A DNA stretch of 64,000 nt. It comes from UBA10649 sp965278965. GTDB lineage: Bacteria > Actinomycetota > Actinomycetes > S36-B12. The translations under genes were made by a program, and so were the position numbers. The notes under the pieces were generated by a model. That model saw only the letters and a list, made by a program, of their open reading frames with translations. It did no database searches and had not been told where the DNA came from. Positions 52,606 to 61,669 of this stretch are shown here, piece by piece. How positions within the stretch are numbered: the stretch's first letter is position 1; the number at the start of each line of letters is the position of its first letter. The stretch spans positions 1,178,001 to 1,242,000 of the forward strand of contig OZ257127.1 of assembly GCA_965278965.1 (NCBI GenBank). Direction: 5' to 3'.

Positions 52606-53643
52606 CTACCCTTCCACGCCCATCAGCACCCGGCAGCGGTCGGCGGCACCGGCGTGCCAGGCAGCCGAAAGGCGTTCGCGCCACCAGGCAGCACGCTCGG
52701 GAGCCACTCGGTCGCATGCTCGGGCCAGGGCCTGCGGATCGGGGCCGACCCGGTGCGGGGCGAGCCCACCGGCCACCGGGACGTGGGCGGTCGCGACGAG
52801 GTCGTCGGCCAGCAGCGCCCCGGTGCCGAGCCCGCAGGCGTACGGCAGGTCCGGCAGCGCGGCGGCGGCCGCGACCGCGACAGCGAGGCCGACCGATGAG
52901 TCCAACGACCCGCTCACCACGACGGGCACGCCGACGGCCTCGGCGACGCGCAGCGTCGCGGCGACCCCGCCCAGGGGCGCCGGCTTGCAGATCGCGAGGT
53001 CCGCGAACTCGCGCACGGGCACCGCGGCCGGATCGCCGGACGTGCGGATCGACTCGTCGGCCGCGATCGGCACGTCGACGAGGCGGCGCAGCTCACGCAG
53101 CTCGGCCGCGGAGGCGCACGGCTGCTCGACATACTCCAGGCCGTAGGCCGCGAGCCGTCGCAGCATCGCGGCCGCCGTTGGCACGTCCCACAATCCGTTG
53201 ACGTCCACGCGCAGCCGACCGGCCCCCGGCCCGAGCAGGTCGTCCAGCACGGCACGGACCGCAGCGACCCGCTCCTCGTCCTCGGCCGGGTCGGTGCCTC
53301 CGACCTTGACCTTGACGGTGCGGCACCCGCGAGGCCCGACAGCCTCGCGGGTCAGGACCGCCGCGTCGGCCGCGGGCACGGCGGGGATGATCGCGTTGAC
53401 GGGCACGACGTCGCGCAGCGCGGCGGGCCATGACCCGTACGCGGCCTCGACCGCGCTCGTCAGCCAGCGTGCCGCGGCGGCGTCCGCGTAGTCGTCGAAG
53501 GGGGCGAACTCGCCCCAGCCGGCAGGCCCGCGGACGAGCAGGCCCTCGCGGACGTCGATGCCACGGAACCGGCGTCGTAGCGGGAGCGCGAACGCGACCG
53601 CCGTCTCCAGCAGCGCACCGAGCGGGCCGTCCGAGGTCGGCAC
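52606..53643 (-). CDS. menC: o-Succinylbenzoate synthase
   Basis: A 345-residue enolase-superfamily dehydratase. Catalytic lysine in TVKVKVGG, metal ligands in RVDVNGLWD, YVEQPC and IAADES, second lysine in ICKPAPLGG, all in the expected order. It makes o-succinylbenzoate for MenE. GTG start, 7 bases after menB. Confidence 0.95.
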   Translation of the reverse strand: MPTSDGPLGALLETAVAFALPLRRRFRGIDVREGLLVRGPAGWGEFAPFDDYADAAAARWLTSAVEAAYGSWPAALRDVVPVNAIIPAVPAADAAVLTREAVGPRGCRTVKVKVGGTDPAEDEERVAAVRAVLDDLLGPGAGRLRVDVNGLWDVPTAAAMLRRLAAYGLEYVEQPCASAAELRELRRLVDVPIAADESIRTSGDPAAVPVREFADLAICKPAPLGGVAATLRVAEAVGVPVVVSGSLDSSVGLAVAVAAAAALPDLPYACGLGTGALLADDLVATAHVPVAGGLAPHRVGPDPQALARACDRVAPERAAWWRERLSAAWHAGAADRCRVLMGVEG

Positions 53644-53650
53644 GGTCGGG

Positions 53651-54583
53651 TCAGGGCCGCTTCGGGAACTGCCGGAAGTCGGGGCGCTGCTTGTTCTTGT
53701 AGGCGTCCCGGCCGTGCTGGGCCTCTTCGGTCATGTAGAACAGCAGCGTCGCGTCGCCCGCCAATTGCTGCACGCCGGCCAGGCCGTCGTCGACAGCGTT
53801 GTGCGACGCCTTCAGCATCCGCAGGGCCAGCGGGGACATCTCGAGCATCCGCAGCGCGAGGTCGACGGTCGCCTCCTCCAGGTCGGTCACGGGGACGACC
53901 TCGTTGACCAGGCCCCACTCGTATGCCTGCTCCGCGCCGTACTGACCGCACGTGTACCAGACCTCGCGCGAGCGCTTCTGGCCGATCGTCCGGGCCAGCA
54001 GGCCCGAGCCGTATCCGCCGTCGAACGACCCGACGAGCGGGCCGGTCTGGCCGAAGCGGGCGTTGTCGGCCGCTACGGTCAGGTCGCAGACGACGTGGAG
54101 CACGTGGCCGCCGCCGATCGCGTAGCCGGCGACCATCGCGACGACGGGCTTGGGCGTGCGGCGGATCTGGACCTGCAGGTCAAGGACGTTGAGGCGGCCG
54201 ATGCCCTTGCGCGCGACGTCGTCGTCCCCGATGTAGCCGTCGTTGCCGCGGATCTGCTGGTCGCCGCCCGAGCAGAACGCGAGATCGCCCTGTCCGGTGA
54301 GGATGATGACGCCGACCGTGTCGTCGTCGCGGGCGAGGTTGAGCGCGTCCTGCAGCTCGAACAGCGTCTGCGGGCGGAACGCGTTGCGCCGGGCCGGCCG
54401 GTCGATCGTGATCTTCGCGATGCCCGCGGCGTCGCCGGTCGACACCTCGTACCGGATGTCCTGGTAGTCGCCAGCTGACGCCCACGTGCAGGCCGGCCGG
54501 GCGGACGAGTGCGCCGGGTCCGCGAGGGCGGGCGAGCCCTCCGGGGCGACGGGCGGCAGGACGTAGCGGGTACGAGTGTCCAT
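53651..54583 (-). CDS. menB: 1,4-Dihydroxy-2-naphthoyl-CoA synthase
   Basis: A 310-residue crotonase-fold enzyme closing the naphthoquinone ring. SGGDQQIRGNDGY, IGGGHVLHVVCDLTVAADNARFGQTGPLVGSFDGGYGSG and NKQRPDFRQFPKRP at the C-terminus are MenB hallmarks. It has an N-terminal extension of about 35 residues. TAGGTT lies 7 bases before the ATG (leaderless). Confidence 0.96.
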   Translation of the reverse strand: MDTRTRYVLPPVAPEGSPALADPAHSSARPACTWASAGDYQDIRYEVSTGDAAGIAKITIDRPARRNAFRPQTLFELQDALNLARDDDTVGVIILTGQGDLAFCSGGDQQIRGNDGYIGDDDVARKGIGRLNVLDLQVQIRRTPKPVVAMVAGYAIGGGHVLHVVCDLTVAADNARFGQTGPLVGSFDGGYGSGLLARTIGQKRSREVWYTCGQYGAEQAYEWGLVNEVVPVTDLEEATVDLALRMLEMSPLALRMLKASHNAVDDGLAGVQQLAGDATLLFYMTEEAQHGRDAYKNKQRPDFRQFPKRP

Positions 54584-54616
54584 GCCGGGAAACCTACCGT
54601 CCTACGCTCGGCACCG
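54584..54616. promoter_or_regulatory. Compact divergent promoter of menB and menE
   Basis: Only 33 bases separate the two start codons. On the minus strand TAGGTT precedes menB by 7 bases; on the plus strand TACGCT (54603-54608) precedes menE by 8 bases. Both messages would be leaderless, and each promoter's -35 must lie inside the other gene, so the two polymerases would compete. Confidence 0.5.
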
Positions 54617-55810
54617 ATGAGCCGCGATCTCGTACGTCTTCCGGTTCCGCCGGGGCCTGATGGCCTCGCCCGGATGCTGCCGGCGCTGTCCGCCGCGTTG
54701 AGCGGCGACGGCCCGGCGATCGCTCCCGTCCCGACCGTCAGTGCGACCGTCTCCACGGATGTCGTCGCCCTCCTGCTGCGGGCGGTGCGGGTCGACGGGC
54801 CGCCCCTGGAGTCGGCCGAGGTCGCCGTCGTCGCCGCTACGTCGGGGTCGACGGGCGCGCCGAAGGGCGTGCTGCTGACGGCCGCGCAGCTGACGTCGAT
54901 GACGGCGGCGGTGCAGGGTGGTTCGCGACCGACGTGGGTCGCCGCCCTCCCCGTGACATCGATGGGCGGGCTCAACGTCGCCGTCCGGGCGCTCGCGGCC
55001 GACCGCGAGCCGGTCGCGTTGGCCAGCCTGGGCGGGCTCGCGCCGTTCACCCCCGGTGACTTCGCCGAGGCAGTGGAACGGGCCGCGGGCACCAGCGACG
55101 ACATCCGCACCGCGCTCGTCCCGGCCCAGCTCGCCCGCCTCGTCGGCGACGACGCCGGCATCGACGCCCTGCGTCGGTGCACGCAGGTTCTCGTCGGAGG
55201 GGCCGCCCTGCGCCCGGCGTTGCGGACGACAGCGAGCGACCTCGGGATCCGGCTCGTGTCGACGTACGGCGCGACGGAGACCGCCGGGGGCTGCGTGTTC
55301 GACGGCCGACCTCTTCCCGGCATCGAGGTGACGGCGGATGCGAACGGACGCCTGCTCGTCCGTGGCCCGTGCGTCGCCCTCGGGTACCGGGCCGACCCCG
55401 AGGCGACCCGAGAGGCGTTCGGGGGCGGCGGTTTCCGGCTGCCCGACATCGGCCGGGTCGACGACGACGGGACTGTCGTTGTGACGGGACGAGCGGACGA
55501 TGTCGTGGTCGTGCGCGGGGTGAACGTGTCAGCCGGTGCGGTCGAGGCCGTCGTCGCCGCCCGCTCCGGGGTCGAGTCGGTCGCCGTCGTCGTCGCGCCC
55601 GGGGGCGACGGGGAGCCGCGGCTGCATGCGTTCGTCGTCCCGTCGGGTTCGGCCCTCGACCCCGCCGGGCTGCAGCACGCCGTCGTCGAGGCGCTCGGAG
55701 CTGCGGCGCGCCCGCGGGTGCACGTCGTCGACGTGCTCCCCCTCCTGCCGGGCGGCAAGGTCGACCGCGTTTCGCTGCAGCGGCAGGCGCCCGGGTTGGA
55801 TGGGGGCTGA
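54617..55810 (+). CDS. menE: o-Succinylbenzoate-CoA ligase
   Basis: A 397-residue ANL-superfamily enzyme, short as usual for actinobacterial MenE. AATSGSTGAPKGVLLT is the AMP-binding loop; STYGATETAGGCVFDG, FRLPDIGRVDDDG and ADDVVVVRGVNVSAG follow; the C-terminal lysine motif is LPGGKVDR. It activates o-succinylbenzoate for MenB. The next gene starts one base after its stop. Confidence 0.93.
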   Translation: MSRDLVRLPVPPGPDGLARMLPALSAALSGDGPAIAPVPTVSATVSTDVVALLLRAVRVDGPPLESAEVAVVAATSGSTGAPKGVLLTAAQLTSMTAAVQGGSRPTWVAALPVTSMGGLNVAVRALAADREPVALASLGGLAPFTPGDFAEAVERAAGTSDDIRTALVPAQLARLVGDDAGIDALRRCTQVLVGGAALRPALRTTASDLGIRLVSTYGATETAGGCVFDGRPLPGIEVTADANGRLLVRGPCVALGYRADPEATREAFGGGGFRLPDIGRVDDDGTVVVTGRADDVVVVRGVNVSAGAVEAVVAARSGVESVAVVVAPGGDGEPRLHAFVVPSGSALDPAGLQHAVVEALGAAARPRVHVVDVLPLLPGGKVDRVSLQRQAPGLDGG

Positions 55811-55811
55811 G

Positions 55812-56705
55812 ATGGCACGGTTCACGGAGTGGGTCGAGGGTGCGCGCCCGCGCACCCTCCCCGCTGCCGTCGCCCCGGTCGCGGTCGGCGCCGGACTGGG
55901 CGTGTGGGCGCAGGCGTTCGACGGGTGGCGAGTGCTGCTGGCCCTCGTCGTCGCGGTCGCGCTTCAGGTCGGGGTCAACTATGCGAACGACTACAGCGAC
56001 GGGGTGCGCGGCACGGACGCGAAGCGCGTGGGGCCCGTCCGACTCGTCGGGCAAGGGCTGGCGCAGCCGCGTGCGGTGCGGCGTGCGGCATGGGGGTCGT
56101 TCGCCGTCGCCGGCCTTGCCGGGCTCGTGCTCATCGGGCTGACCGGTCAGTGGTGGCTGCTGCTCGTGGGCGTCGCCTCGGTCGCGGCGGCCTGGCTGTA
56201 CACGGGCGGTCCGCGCCCGTACGGCTACGCGGGCCTCGGCGAGGTCTTCGTCTTCGTCTTCTTCGGCCTGGTCCCCGTGGTGTTCACGACCTACGTCCAG
56301 ACGCTGACGATCACCGCAGCCGCCGTGGTCGGCGGCATCGGGGTCGGGCTGCTGTCGTGCGCGATCCTGATCACCAACAACCTTCGCGACATCCCCGGCG
56401 ACACCGTCGCCGGGAAGCAGACCCTGGCCGTGCGGATCGGCGACCGGTCCACGCGGCGCCTGTACGTCGTCGTCGTCGCCGCCGGTCTCGTCGTCGCCGT
56501 CGTGCTCGCGGCGCTGACGACCTGGTGGGTCGCGCTCGCCCTGCTCACCGGCGTGCTCGCCATCGGTCCGGTGCGCGTCGTCGCCGGCGGGGCGGGGGGG
56601 CCGGCGCTGGTGCCCGCCCTGAAGGCGACCGGGCTCCTGCTGCTCGCCTACGGCCTGGCGGTAGGCGGCCTGCTCGTGCTGGGAGCGTCGCTGACCCCCG
56701 GCTGA
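55812..56705 (+). CDS. menA: 1,4-Dihydroxy-2-naphthoate polyprenyltransferase
   Basis: A 297-residue UbiA-family membrane prenyltransferase with eight or nine hydrophobic helices. Mg-diphosphate motifs are NYANDYSDGVRGTD and NNLRDIPGDTVAGKQTLAVRIGD. It attaches the polyprenyl chain to make demethylmenaquinone, the quinone used by the SDH encoded upstream in the window. Confidence 0.95.
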   Translation: MARFTEWVEGARPRTLPAAVAPVAVGAGLGVWAQAFDGWRVLLALVVAVALQVGVNYANDYSDGVRGTDAKRVGPVRLVGQGLAQPRAVRRAAWGSFAVAGLAGLVLIGLTGQWWLLLVGVASVAAAWLYTGGPRPYGYAGLGEVFVFVFFGLVPVVFTTYVQTLTITAAAVVGGIGVGLLSCAILITNNLRDIPGDTVAGKQTLAVRIGDRSTRRLYVVVVAAGLVVAVVLAALTTWWVALALLTGVLAIGPVRVVAGGAGGPALVPALKATGLLLLAYGLAVGGLLVLGASLTPG

Positions 56706-56714
56706 CCGATCAAC

Positions 56715-56733
56715 TTAGGTAAGGCTAACCTTC
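56715..56733. promoter_or_regulatory. Iron box (DtxR/IdeR-type operator)
   Basis: TTAGGTAAGGCTAACCTTC matches the 19-base DtxR/IdeR consensus at 16 positions, including both core half-sites. It ends 25 bases before the ATG of the HtaA gene, so iron-loaded DtxR should repress that gene and iron limitation should switch it on. Confidence 0.85.
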
Positions 56734-56758
56734 CTCCACGCTCGCCCCTAGGAGGAAC

Positions 56759-59329
56759 ATGTCCAGCCCTGCCGCGTCCCGGCCCCGATCCCGCCAGCTG
56801 CTCGCCGCCCTGTGCGCCAGCGTCCTCGCCCTCGTGGGGATGCTCGCCGTCGCCCAGCCCGCTCGCGCGGCCGGCCCGACCACCGTCGAGGACGTGGCGC
56901 TGACCTGGCGGATCAGCGACTGCACGTTCGACACGACCATCGCGTCGTGCGGCAGCATCAACTCCGTCCAGTCTGTCGACGGTGCCGTCACCAAGGGCTC
57001 CGCCGGCTGGCAGTTCACCGGCGGCACCGGCACCTTCGACGAGACCACCGGCGAGGCGCACTACGCCTTCAGCGGGTCGATCACGACCGGCAACACGACC
57101 CGCGGCAACTACGCCGTGCGGTTCACCGACCCCCACGTCGACGTCTCCGCCGACGGAGCCGGCGCCCTCACCGCCGTCCTGGCCTACCGGGCTCCCGCCG
57201 CCACCGACTTCACCAGCGCGGGCCGCGTGAGTGTCGTCAGCCTCGCCGCTGTCCCCGACGCCGTCACCTGGTCGGTCACTCCCCCGTGGTCCGGGGTCGG
57301 CACCCCGGGCGCGAACAACACCACGCCCGTCGACGGCAAGCAGTTCCACCCCGAGACGATCGACGGCCTGCTGGCGAGCCTGCAGAACTGGTTCCGCGCC
57401 TCCGGCGTCGCGTACGACGACGCGAAGGCACCCGGTGCCGTCGAGATCAACGCCACCCTCCCGGTGCCCGCCGGGCCGGTCGACGTAGCAGGCGTGTCGA
57501 TGACGTGGCGGATCAGCGACTGCGCGTACGGCACGTCATCGACGACCGGCGATCCGATCGCCTCGTGCGGGAGCCTGACCCAGACGCAGACGGCCAGCGG
57601 CAACGTCACCAAGGGATCCACCGGCTGGGAGTTCACAGCCGGCACCGGGACCTATGACGAGGCGACCGGCGCGGCCGGCTATGACTTCACCGGTGCCGTC
57701 ACCATCGGCAACACCTCGCAGGGCAACTACGCGATCCGCTTCACGGACCCGCAGGTCGACGTCGACGCCGACGGCGCGGGGACCCTCACGGTCGCGCTGG
57801 CCTACCGCAACCCGGCCGCCACGGACTTCACCGACGCCGGCCGCGTGACCGTGGTGTCGCTCCCGTCCGTCCCCGACGCCACCACGTGGACGGTCACCCC
57901 GCCGTGGGCCGCTGTCGGCACCGCCGGCGCGAACAACACGACGCCGGTCGACGGCAAGCAGTTCGCCGCTGGCCTCGTCGACGCGCTCCCGGCCAGCATG
58001 AAGGCGTGGTTCCGGGCGACGGGCACGGGCCAGGACCACAAGGCCCCGGGGATCGTCAGCCTCAATGCCGACGCAACCGAGCCGACCGAACCGACCGAAC
58101 CGACTGAGCCCACGGTCCCGACACCGCCCTACTCGGGGAACCTCGGCGGCGGGTCCGGGATCCCCGACCTCACGGCGCCGTCGACCGCGCGGCCGATCAC
58201 CGCGGGCTCGATGACGTGGGGCGTGAAGGAGTCATTCCGCGCGTACATCACCGGGTCCATCGCCCACGGATCGGTGACGGCCAGCGGCGGCGCGTCGTAC
58301 GGCGGCGGCACGGTCACGTGGCCGCTCGCCGGTGGCACCTACGACCCGGCGACCGGTCAGGCCGTGATCCGGTTCGGCGGTGCCGTTCGCTTCACCGGAC
58401 ACGACGGAGCCCTGGACCTGTCGGTCTCCAGTCCTGTGCTGGCGATCGGCGGCGGGTTCAGCACCCTGTACGCCTCGATGGGCTCGAAGAACCTGCAGAC
58501 CGGCCAGGCGCAGTCGTTCAACGGACCCGTCGGCGGCGTCGGCGGCGGGTTCACGGTCGACGGCGACACCCTGTCGTTCTCGAACCTCCCGGTGACCCTG
58601 CTGGGGGACGCGGCTCCCGCGTTCGCCGGCTTCTACACCGGCGGTGCCGGGCTCGACCCGCTCAACGGGTCGTTCACGCTCGGAGCCGCGTCGACGACGA
58701 GCACGACCGCTCAGGCCGAGCTGGCCGCGGCCGCGGCCGCGGCGACGAACCGGTCCTCGACCATCACCCGCGTCACGCTCACCAAGGAGACGTACGCATA
58801 CGGCCAGCAGGTCCGCGCGGTCGTCAAGGTCGCGGCCGGGCAGGTCCCGGCGACCGGATCGGTCACCATGGCCGTGGGCGGGCAACAGGTCACCGGCACG
58901 CTGGCCGGTGGCGCGGCCGTGCTCACCATGCCCAGGTCGCTGCCCGCCGGCAAGCACGCCGTGGCGGTGTCGTTCGGCGGCAGCACCACGATGCAGCCGT
59001 CGGCCGCAACCACGTCGGTGACGGTCACCAAGGCGGCCCCGACCCTGACGTGGAAGGTCACCGAGCGGAAGGTCGGCGGTGCTCAGCGTGAGGGCGTGAC
59101 GGTCGCGGTGACGATCCCGGGGGCGGCTGGCAACGTCGGTCGCGGGACGGTCGCGGTGACGCTCGAGCGTGGGCCGAAGGCGGTGGCCAGCGTCCGCCTC
59201 GACAAGGCGGGCAGGGCCTGGCTGCGACTCCCGGCGAGCGCCGAGGGTCGCCAGCGCCTGACGGTGTCGATCCCGGCCAACGCCTACCAGAAGGCCGCCT
59301 CGTCGACCCGCATCGTGACGCTCGACTGA
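56759..59329 (+). CDS. Secreted three-domain HtaA haem-binding protein
   Basis: An 856-residue exported protein: signal peptide about 1-37, two related HtaA domains starting near residues 45 and 245, a proline/threonine linker of EPT repeats (about 442-455), a third HtaA domain from about 478 (MTWGVKESFRAYITGSI; AVIRFGGAVRFTGHDGALDL), and two Ig-like repeats to the end. HtaA domains bind haem in corynebacterial haem uptake. No LPXTG signal or C-terminal membrane helix is seen, so it may be released or held by the Ig-like region. AGGAGG ribosome site; iron box upstream. No haem ABC transporter follows in this window. Confidence 0.9.
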   Translation: MSSPAASRPRSRQLLAALCASVLALVGMLAVAQPARAAGPTTVEDVALTWRISDCTFDTTIASCGSINSVQSVDGAVTKGSAGWQFTGGTGTFDETTGEAHYAFSGSITTGNTTRGNYAVRFTDPHVDVSADGAGALTAVLAYRAPAATDFTSAGRVSVVSLAAVPDAVTWSVTPPWSGVGTPGANNTTPVDGKQFHPETIDGLLASLQNWFRASGVAYDDAKAPGAVEINATLPVPAGPVDVAGVSMTWRISDCAYGTSSTTGDPIASCGSLTQTQTASGNVTKGSTGWEFTAGTGTYDEATGAAGYDFTGAVTIGNTSQGNYAIRFTDPQVDVDADGAGTLTVALAYRNPAATDFTDAGRVTVVSLPSVPDATTWTVTPPWAAVGTAGANNTTPVDGKQFAAGLVDALPASMKAWFRATGTGQDHKAPGIVSLNADATEPTEPTEPTEPTVPTPPYSGNLGGGSGIPDLTAPSTARPITAGSMTWGVKESFRAYITGSIAHGSVTASGGASYGGGTVTWPLAGGTYDPATGQAVIRFGGAVRFTGHDGALDLSVSSPVLAIGGGFSTLYASMGSKNLQTGQAQSFNGPVGGVGGGFTVDGDTLSFSNLPVTLLGDAAPAFAGFYTGGAGLDPLNGSFTLGAASTTSTTAQAELAAAAAAATNRSSTITRVTLTKETYAYGQQVRAVVKVAAGQVPATGSVTMAVGGQQVTGTLAGGAAVLTMPRSLPAGKHAVAVSFGGSTTMQPSAATTSVTVTKAAPTLTWKVTERKVGGAQREGVTVAVTIPGAAGNVGRGTVAVTLERGPKAVASVRLDKAGRAWLRLPASAEGRQRLTVSIPANAYQKAASSTRIVTLD
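56906..58070 (+). repeat. 600-base internal tandem repeat encoding HtaA domains 1 and 2
   Basis: The 18 bases TGGCGGATCAGCGACTGC recur at exactly 56906 and 57506, a 600-base (200-codon) period. Matching blocks continue (ACNNCGCCCGTCGACGGCAAG-type segments near 57325 and 57945). The two domains are clearly duplicates, with the third HtaA domain more distant. Confidence 0.75.
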
Positions 59330-59352
59330 CGTGGGGTCCTTGGCCGGGCGAC

Positions 59353-59664
59353 CTAGTCCGCGGGTCGCTCGGCCGGGACCGCAGCTTCCGGGTCCGGCTC
59401 GAGGTCGTCCTCGGCCCGGGCCGAGGCCTCGATGCGGTCGTTGATCCGCCGGAAGAAACCCGCCGTCGCGACGCCGACCCGGCCGCGCTGGCGGTCGAGA
59501 ACAACCAGGCTCACCGCCCCCGACATCAGCAGCGCGGCGACGACCGCGAGTAGTCCGCGCAGCGGGGTCAGCAGCTGCAGGGGCAGCCAGAACGCAAGGA
59601 AGATCGCCACCCGCAGCAACGTGTAGACGACCCACGACCTGGCCTTGGAGTCCGTGCGAGACAC
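59353..59664 (-). CDS. DUF4229 family small membrane protein
   Basis: A 103-residue protein with two membrane segments (VVYTLLRVAIFLAFWLPLQLL and GLLAVVAALLMSGAVSLVVL) and an acidic cytoplasmic tail (ASARAEDDLEPDPEAAVPAERPAD). Proteins of this kind lie next to men genes in many actinobacteria; function unknown. The GTG start is 6 bases after TACGGT, so probably leaderless. Confidence 0.75.
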   Translation of the reverse strand: MSRTDSKARSWVVYTLLRVAIFLAFWLPLQLLTPLRGLLAVVAALLMSGAVSLVVLDRQRGRVGVATAGFFRRINDRIEASARAEDDLEPDPEAAVPAERPAD

Positions 59665-59752
59665 GGCCCCACCGTACGCCCGCTCCCCCGACGGCCGGCT
59701 CATGCGGGGGTCCTGTCCTAGGGTGGTGCCCTCACCGGCGGAAGGAGGAACA

Positions 59753-60079
59753 GTGCTGCGAGTCGTCGGCATCCTCTTCCTCGTCGCCGTCTACATCTAC
59801 TTCATCATCGACGTGCTCCGCACGCCCGGCCCGGAGGTCCGGTCGCTGCCGAAGGCCGTCTGGCTTTTCGTCGTGATCGTCGTGCCGATCATCGGCGGAC
59901 TGCTGTGGCTGTGGCTGGGCCGGGACTGGCCGACGTTCCGGCTTCCGGTGGGCCGGCGCCGCGAGCCCGTCGCCCCGGACGACGACCCGGCCTTCCTCAA
60001 GCAGCTCGCCGACGACGTGTGGACCGAACGCATGCGCCAGCGCCGCGGCGACGACGACGCGGCCGCCGACAAGAGCTGA
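59753..60079 (+). CDS. PLDc_N domain membrane protein
   Basis: A 108-residue protein with two membrane helices (VVGILFLVAVYIYFIIDVL and AVWLFVVIVVPIIGGLLWLWLG) matching the phospholipase D nuclease N-terminal motif, which is found alone in many actinobacterial small proteins. The tail is charged (DDDPAFLKQLADDVWTERMRQRRG). GTG start behind GGAAGGAGG. Confidence 0.8.
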   Translation: MLRVVGILFLVAVYIYFIIDVLRTPGPEVRSLPKAVWLFVVIVVPIIGGLLWLWLGRDWPTFRLPVGRRREPVAPDDDPAFLKQLADDVWTERMRQRRGDDDAAADKS

Positions 60080-60091
60080 CCGGCTGGTCGT

Positions 60092-61669
60092 TCAGGACGA
60101 CGACGGATCGGGGACCGGGGTCGACGGCGGCGGCAGGTCGTCGCCGGTGGGTGCGCCGTCCTGGCCCTCGGGCACATAGATGTTGGGGCAGCCGATGTCC
60201 GCCCGCGGCAGCTGCAGGTCCATGACGTAGGAGTCGGCGACGTAGTCGACGCACCAGGACCGTGCGAAGGACCACACGACGTGCTGGCCGCCCGCGTACG
60301 TGACCGTGCGCGAGTTCGGGAAGGCACGCGACATGCGCGCCGTCCACTGGTTCACCGTCGCTCCGTCCCGCGAGGCGCCGAGGATGAGCACCGGCACGTG
60401 CGAGCCCGACCGGGTGATGGTCGGCACCGGGTCCGGCGTCAGCGTCAGTCCGGCGCAGCCCGACGCGTACTCCGTCGCCAGCGTCCCGCCGAACAGCGGC
60501 CCCAGCCGGCTCTGGTCGCGGACCGCGTCCACCAGTGTCGCTGCGTCCGGACGGTCGGCGTAGTCGAGGCAGTTGACGACCGAGAAGACGCTGCCCGCGT
60601 TGCCCCCGTTGCCGAGCGTGCGACGCAGGCTCGCGACGACGGCGGACAGGTCCTGCGCGGCCTGCGCCTTCGGTGCGCCGGTGCCGAAAAGGGCCCGGTA
60701 CGTCAGGTCGATGAAGCCGGCGATCGAGGGGTAGGCCTCCTGCGACGGCACGATCTGGCCGATCGCGTCGAGGAGCACCCAACGGTCCAGGAGCTGGCCG
60801 TGGGGCAGCTTCACGGTCGTCGCGTCCAGCCGGCGGACGACCGCCTCGAGCTGGTCGCCGACACCCGGGAACGCCTGCGTCACCGACCCGAACGCCTGGT
60901 CCGGGCCGGCGCCACCCTCCACGAGGCCGAGCGCCGTGCCGGCCGGGTCGATCGAGCCGTCCAGCACCATCGCCCGGATCCGGTCCGGGTGGCGCAGCGC
61001 GTAGACGTACCCGATCCGTGTCCCGTAGCTCATGCCCCAGTACGTGATCTTTGCTTCACCGAGCGCCCCGCGGATCCGGTCGAGATCGGCGACGTTCTCG
61101 TTGGTCCCCAGGTGACCGACGAGCGTCGCGTTGCGCTCCTGGCACCGCGCGTTCGCCCGGGCCAGGACCGCCTCGTAGCCCGTGACGACCGCCGACCAGT
61201 CCACCCGGCCGGTGAGCGGGCGCACCGGGACGGGCTGGGCGCAGCCGCGAAGCGCCGGCGTGCTGGAGCCGACGCCCCGGGGGTCCCAGGTGACGAGGTC
61301 GAACCGGGCCTTCACGTCCTCCGGCAGGGCGTCCCACGTCGAGGGAGCCGCATCAAGGCCGGAGCCGCCCGGACCGCCGGGGTTGAACACGAGCGAGCCG
61401 ATCCGCTGGTCGGCGGATCCCGCGGCCAGGTGTCGTGTCAGGGCGAGCGTGACGGTGCCGGACTTCGGGTGCCGGCGGTCGAGAGGAGCGCGCAGCGTCG
61501 CGCACTGGAAGCCCGCCTCGGCGAGCTCGACCCTTGCGCAGGAGCCCCAGGCGAGTGCCGCCGGAGCGGTGGCGGTGGCGGCACCGGCCGACGCCGGCGC
61601 GACGACCCCGATCGCGGCGACCGCGGCGCCAGCGACTCCGGCGACGAGGACGGACAGCACCGTGCGCAC
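60092..61669 (-). CDS. Secreted alpha/beta hydrolase, TAP-like (tripeptidyl aminopeptidase type)
   Basis: A 525-residue exported hydrolase. Signal peptide about 1-30; oxyanion region NPGGPGGSG; TWDPRGVGSS; nucleophile in WGMSYGTRIGY (Ser214); C-terminal TAP-like domain with VPVLILGASRDGATVNQWTARM and GGQHVVWSFARSWC, giving the acid and histidine. Such enzymes remove N-terminal tripeptides or act as general esterases. Its GTG directly follows the ccsB stop with no gap. Confidence 0.9.
   Translation of the reverse strand: MRTVLSVLVAGVAGAAVAAIGVVAPASAGAATATAPAALAWGSCARVELAEAGFQCATLRAPLDRRHPKSGTVTLALTRHLAAGSADQRIGSLVFNPGGPGGSGLDAAPSTWDALPEDVKARFDLVTWDPRGVGSSTPALRGCAQPVPVRPLTGRVDWSAVVTGYEAVLARANARCQERNATLVGHLGTNENVADLDRIRGALGEAKITYWGMSYGTRIGYVYALRHPDRIRAMVLDGSIDPAGTALGLVEGGAGPDQAFGSVTQAFPGVGDQLEAVVRRLDATTVKLPHGQLLDRWVLLDAIGQIVPSQEAYPSIAGFIDLTYRALFGTGAPKAQAAQDLSAVVASLRRTLGNGGNAGSVFSVVNCLDYADRPDAATLVDAVRDQSRLGPLFGGTLATEYASGCAGLTLTPDPVPTITRSGSHVPVLILGASRDGATVNQWTARMSRAFPNSRTVTYAGGQHVVWSFARSWCVDYVADSYVMDLQLPRADIGCPNIYVPEGQDGAPTGDDLPPPSTPVPDPSSS

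Noticed and set aside
58080..58115. Short GACCGAACC-type tandem repeats as a regulatory repeat or CRISPR-like array
   Set aside because: They are in frame inside the HtaA gene and encode a Glu-Pro-Thr linker; there are no spacers.
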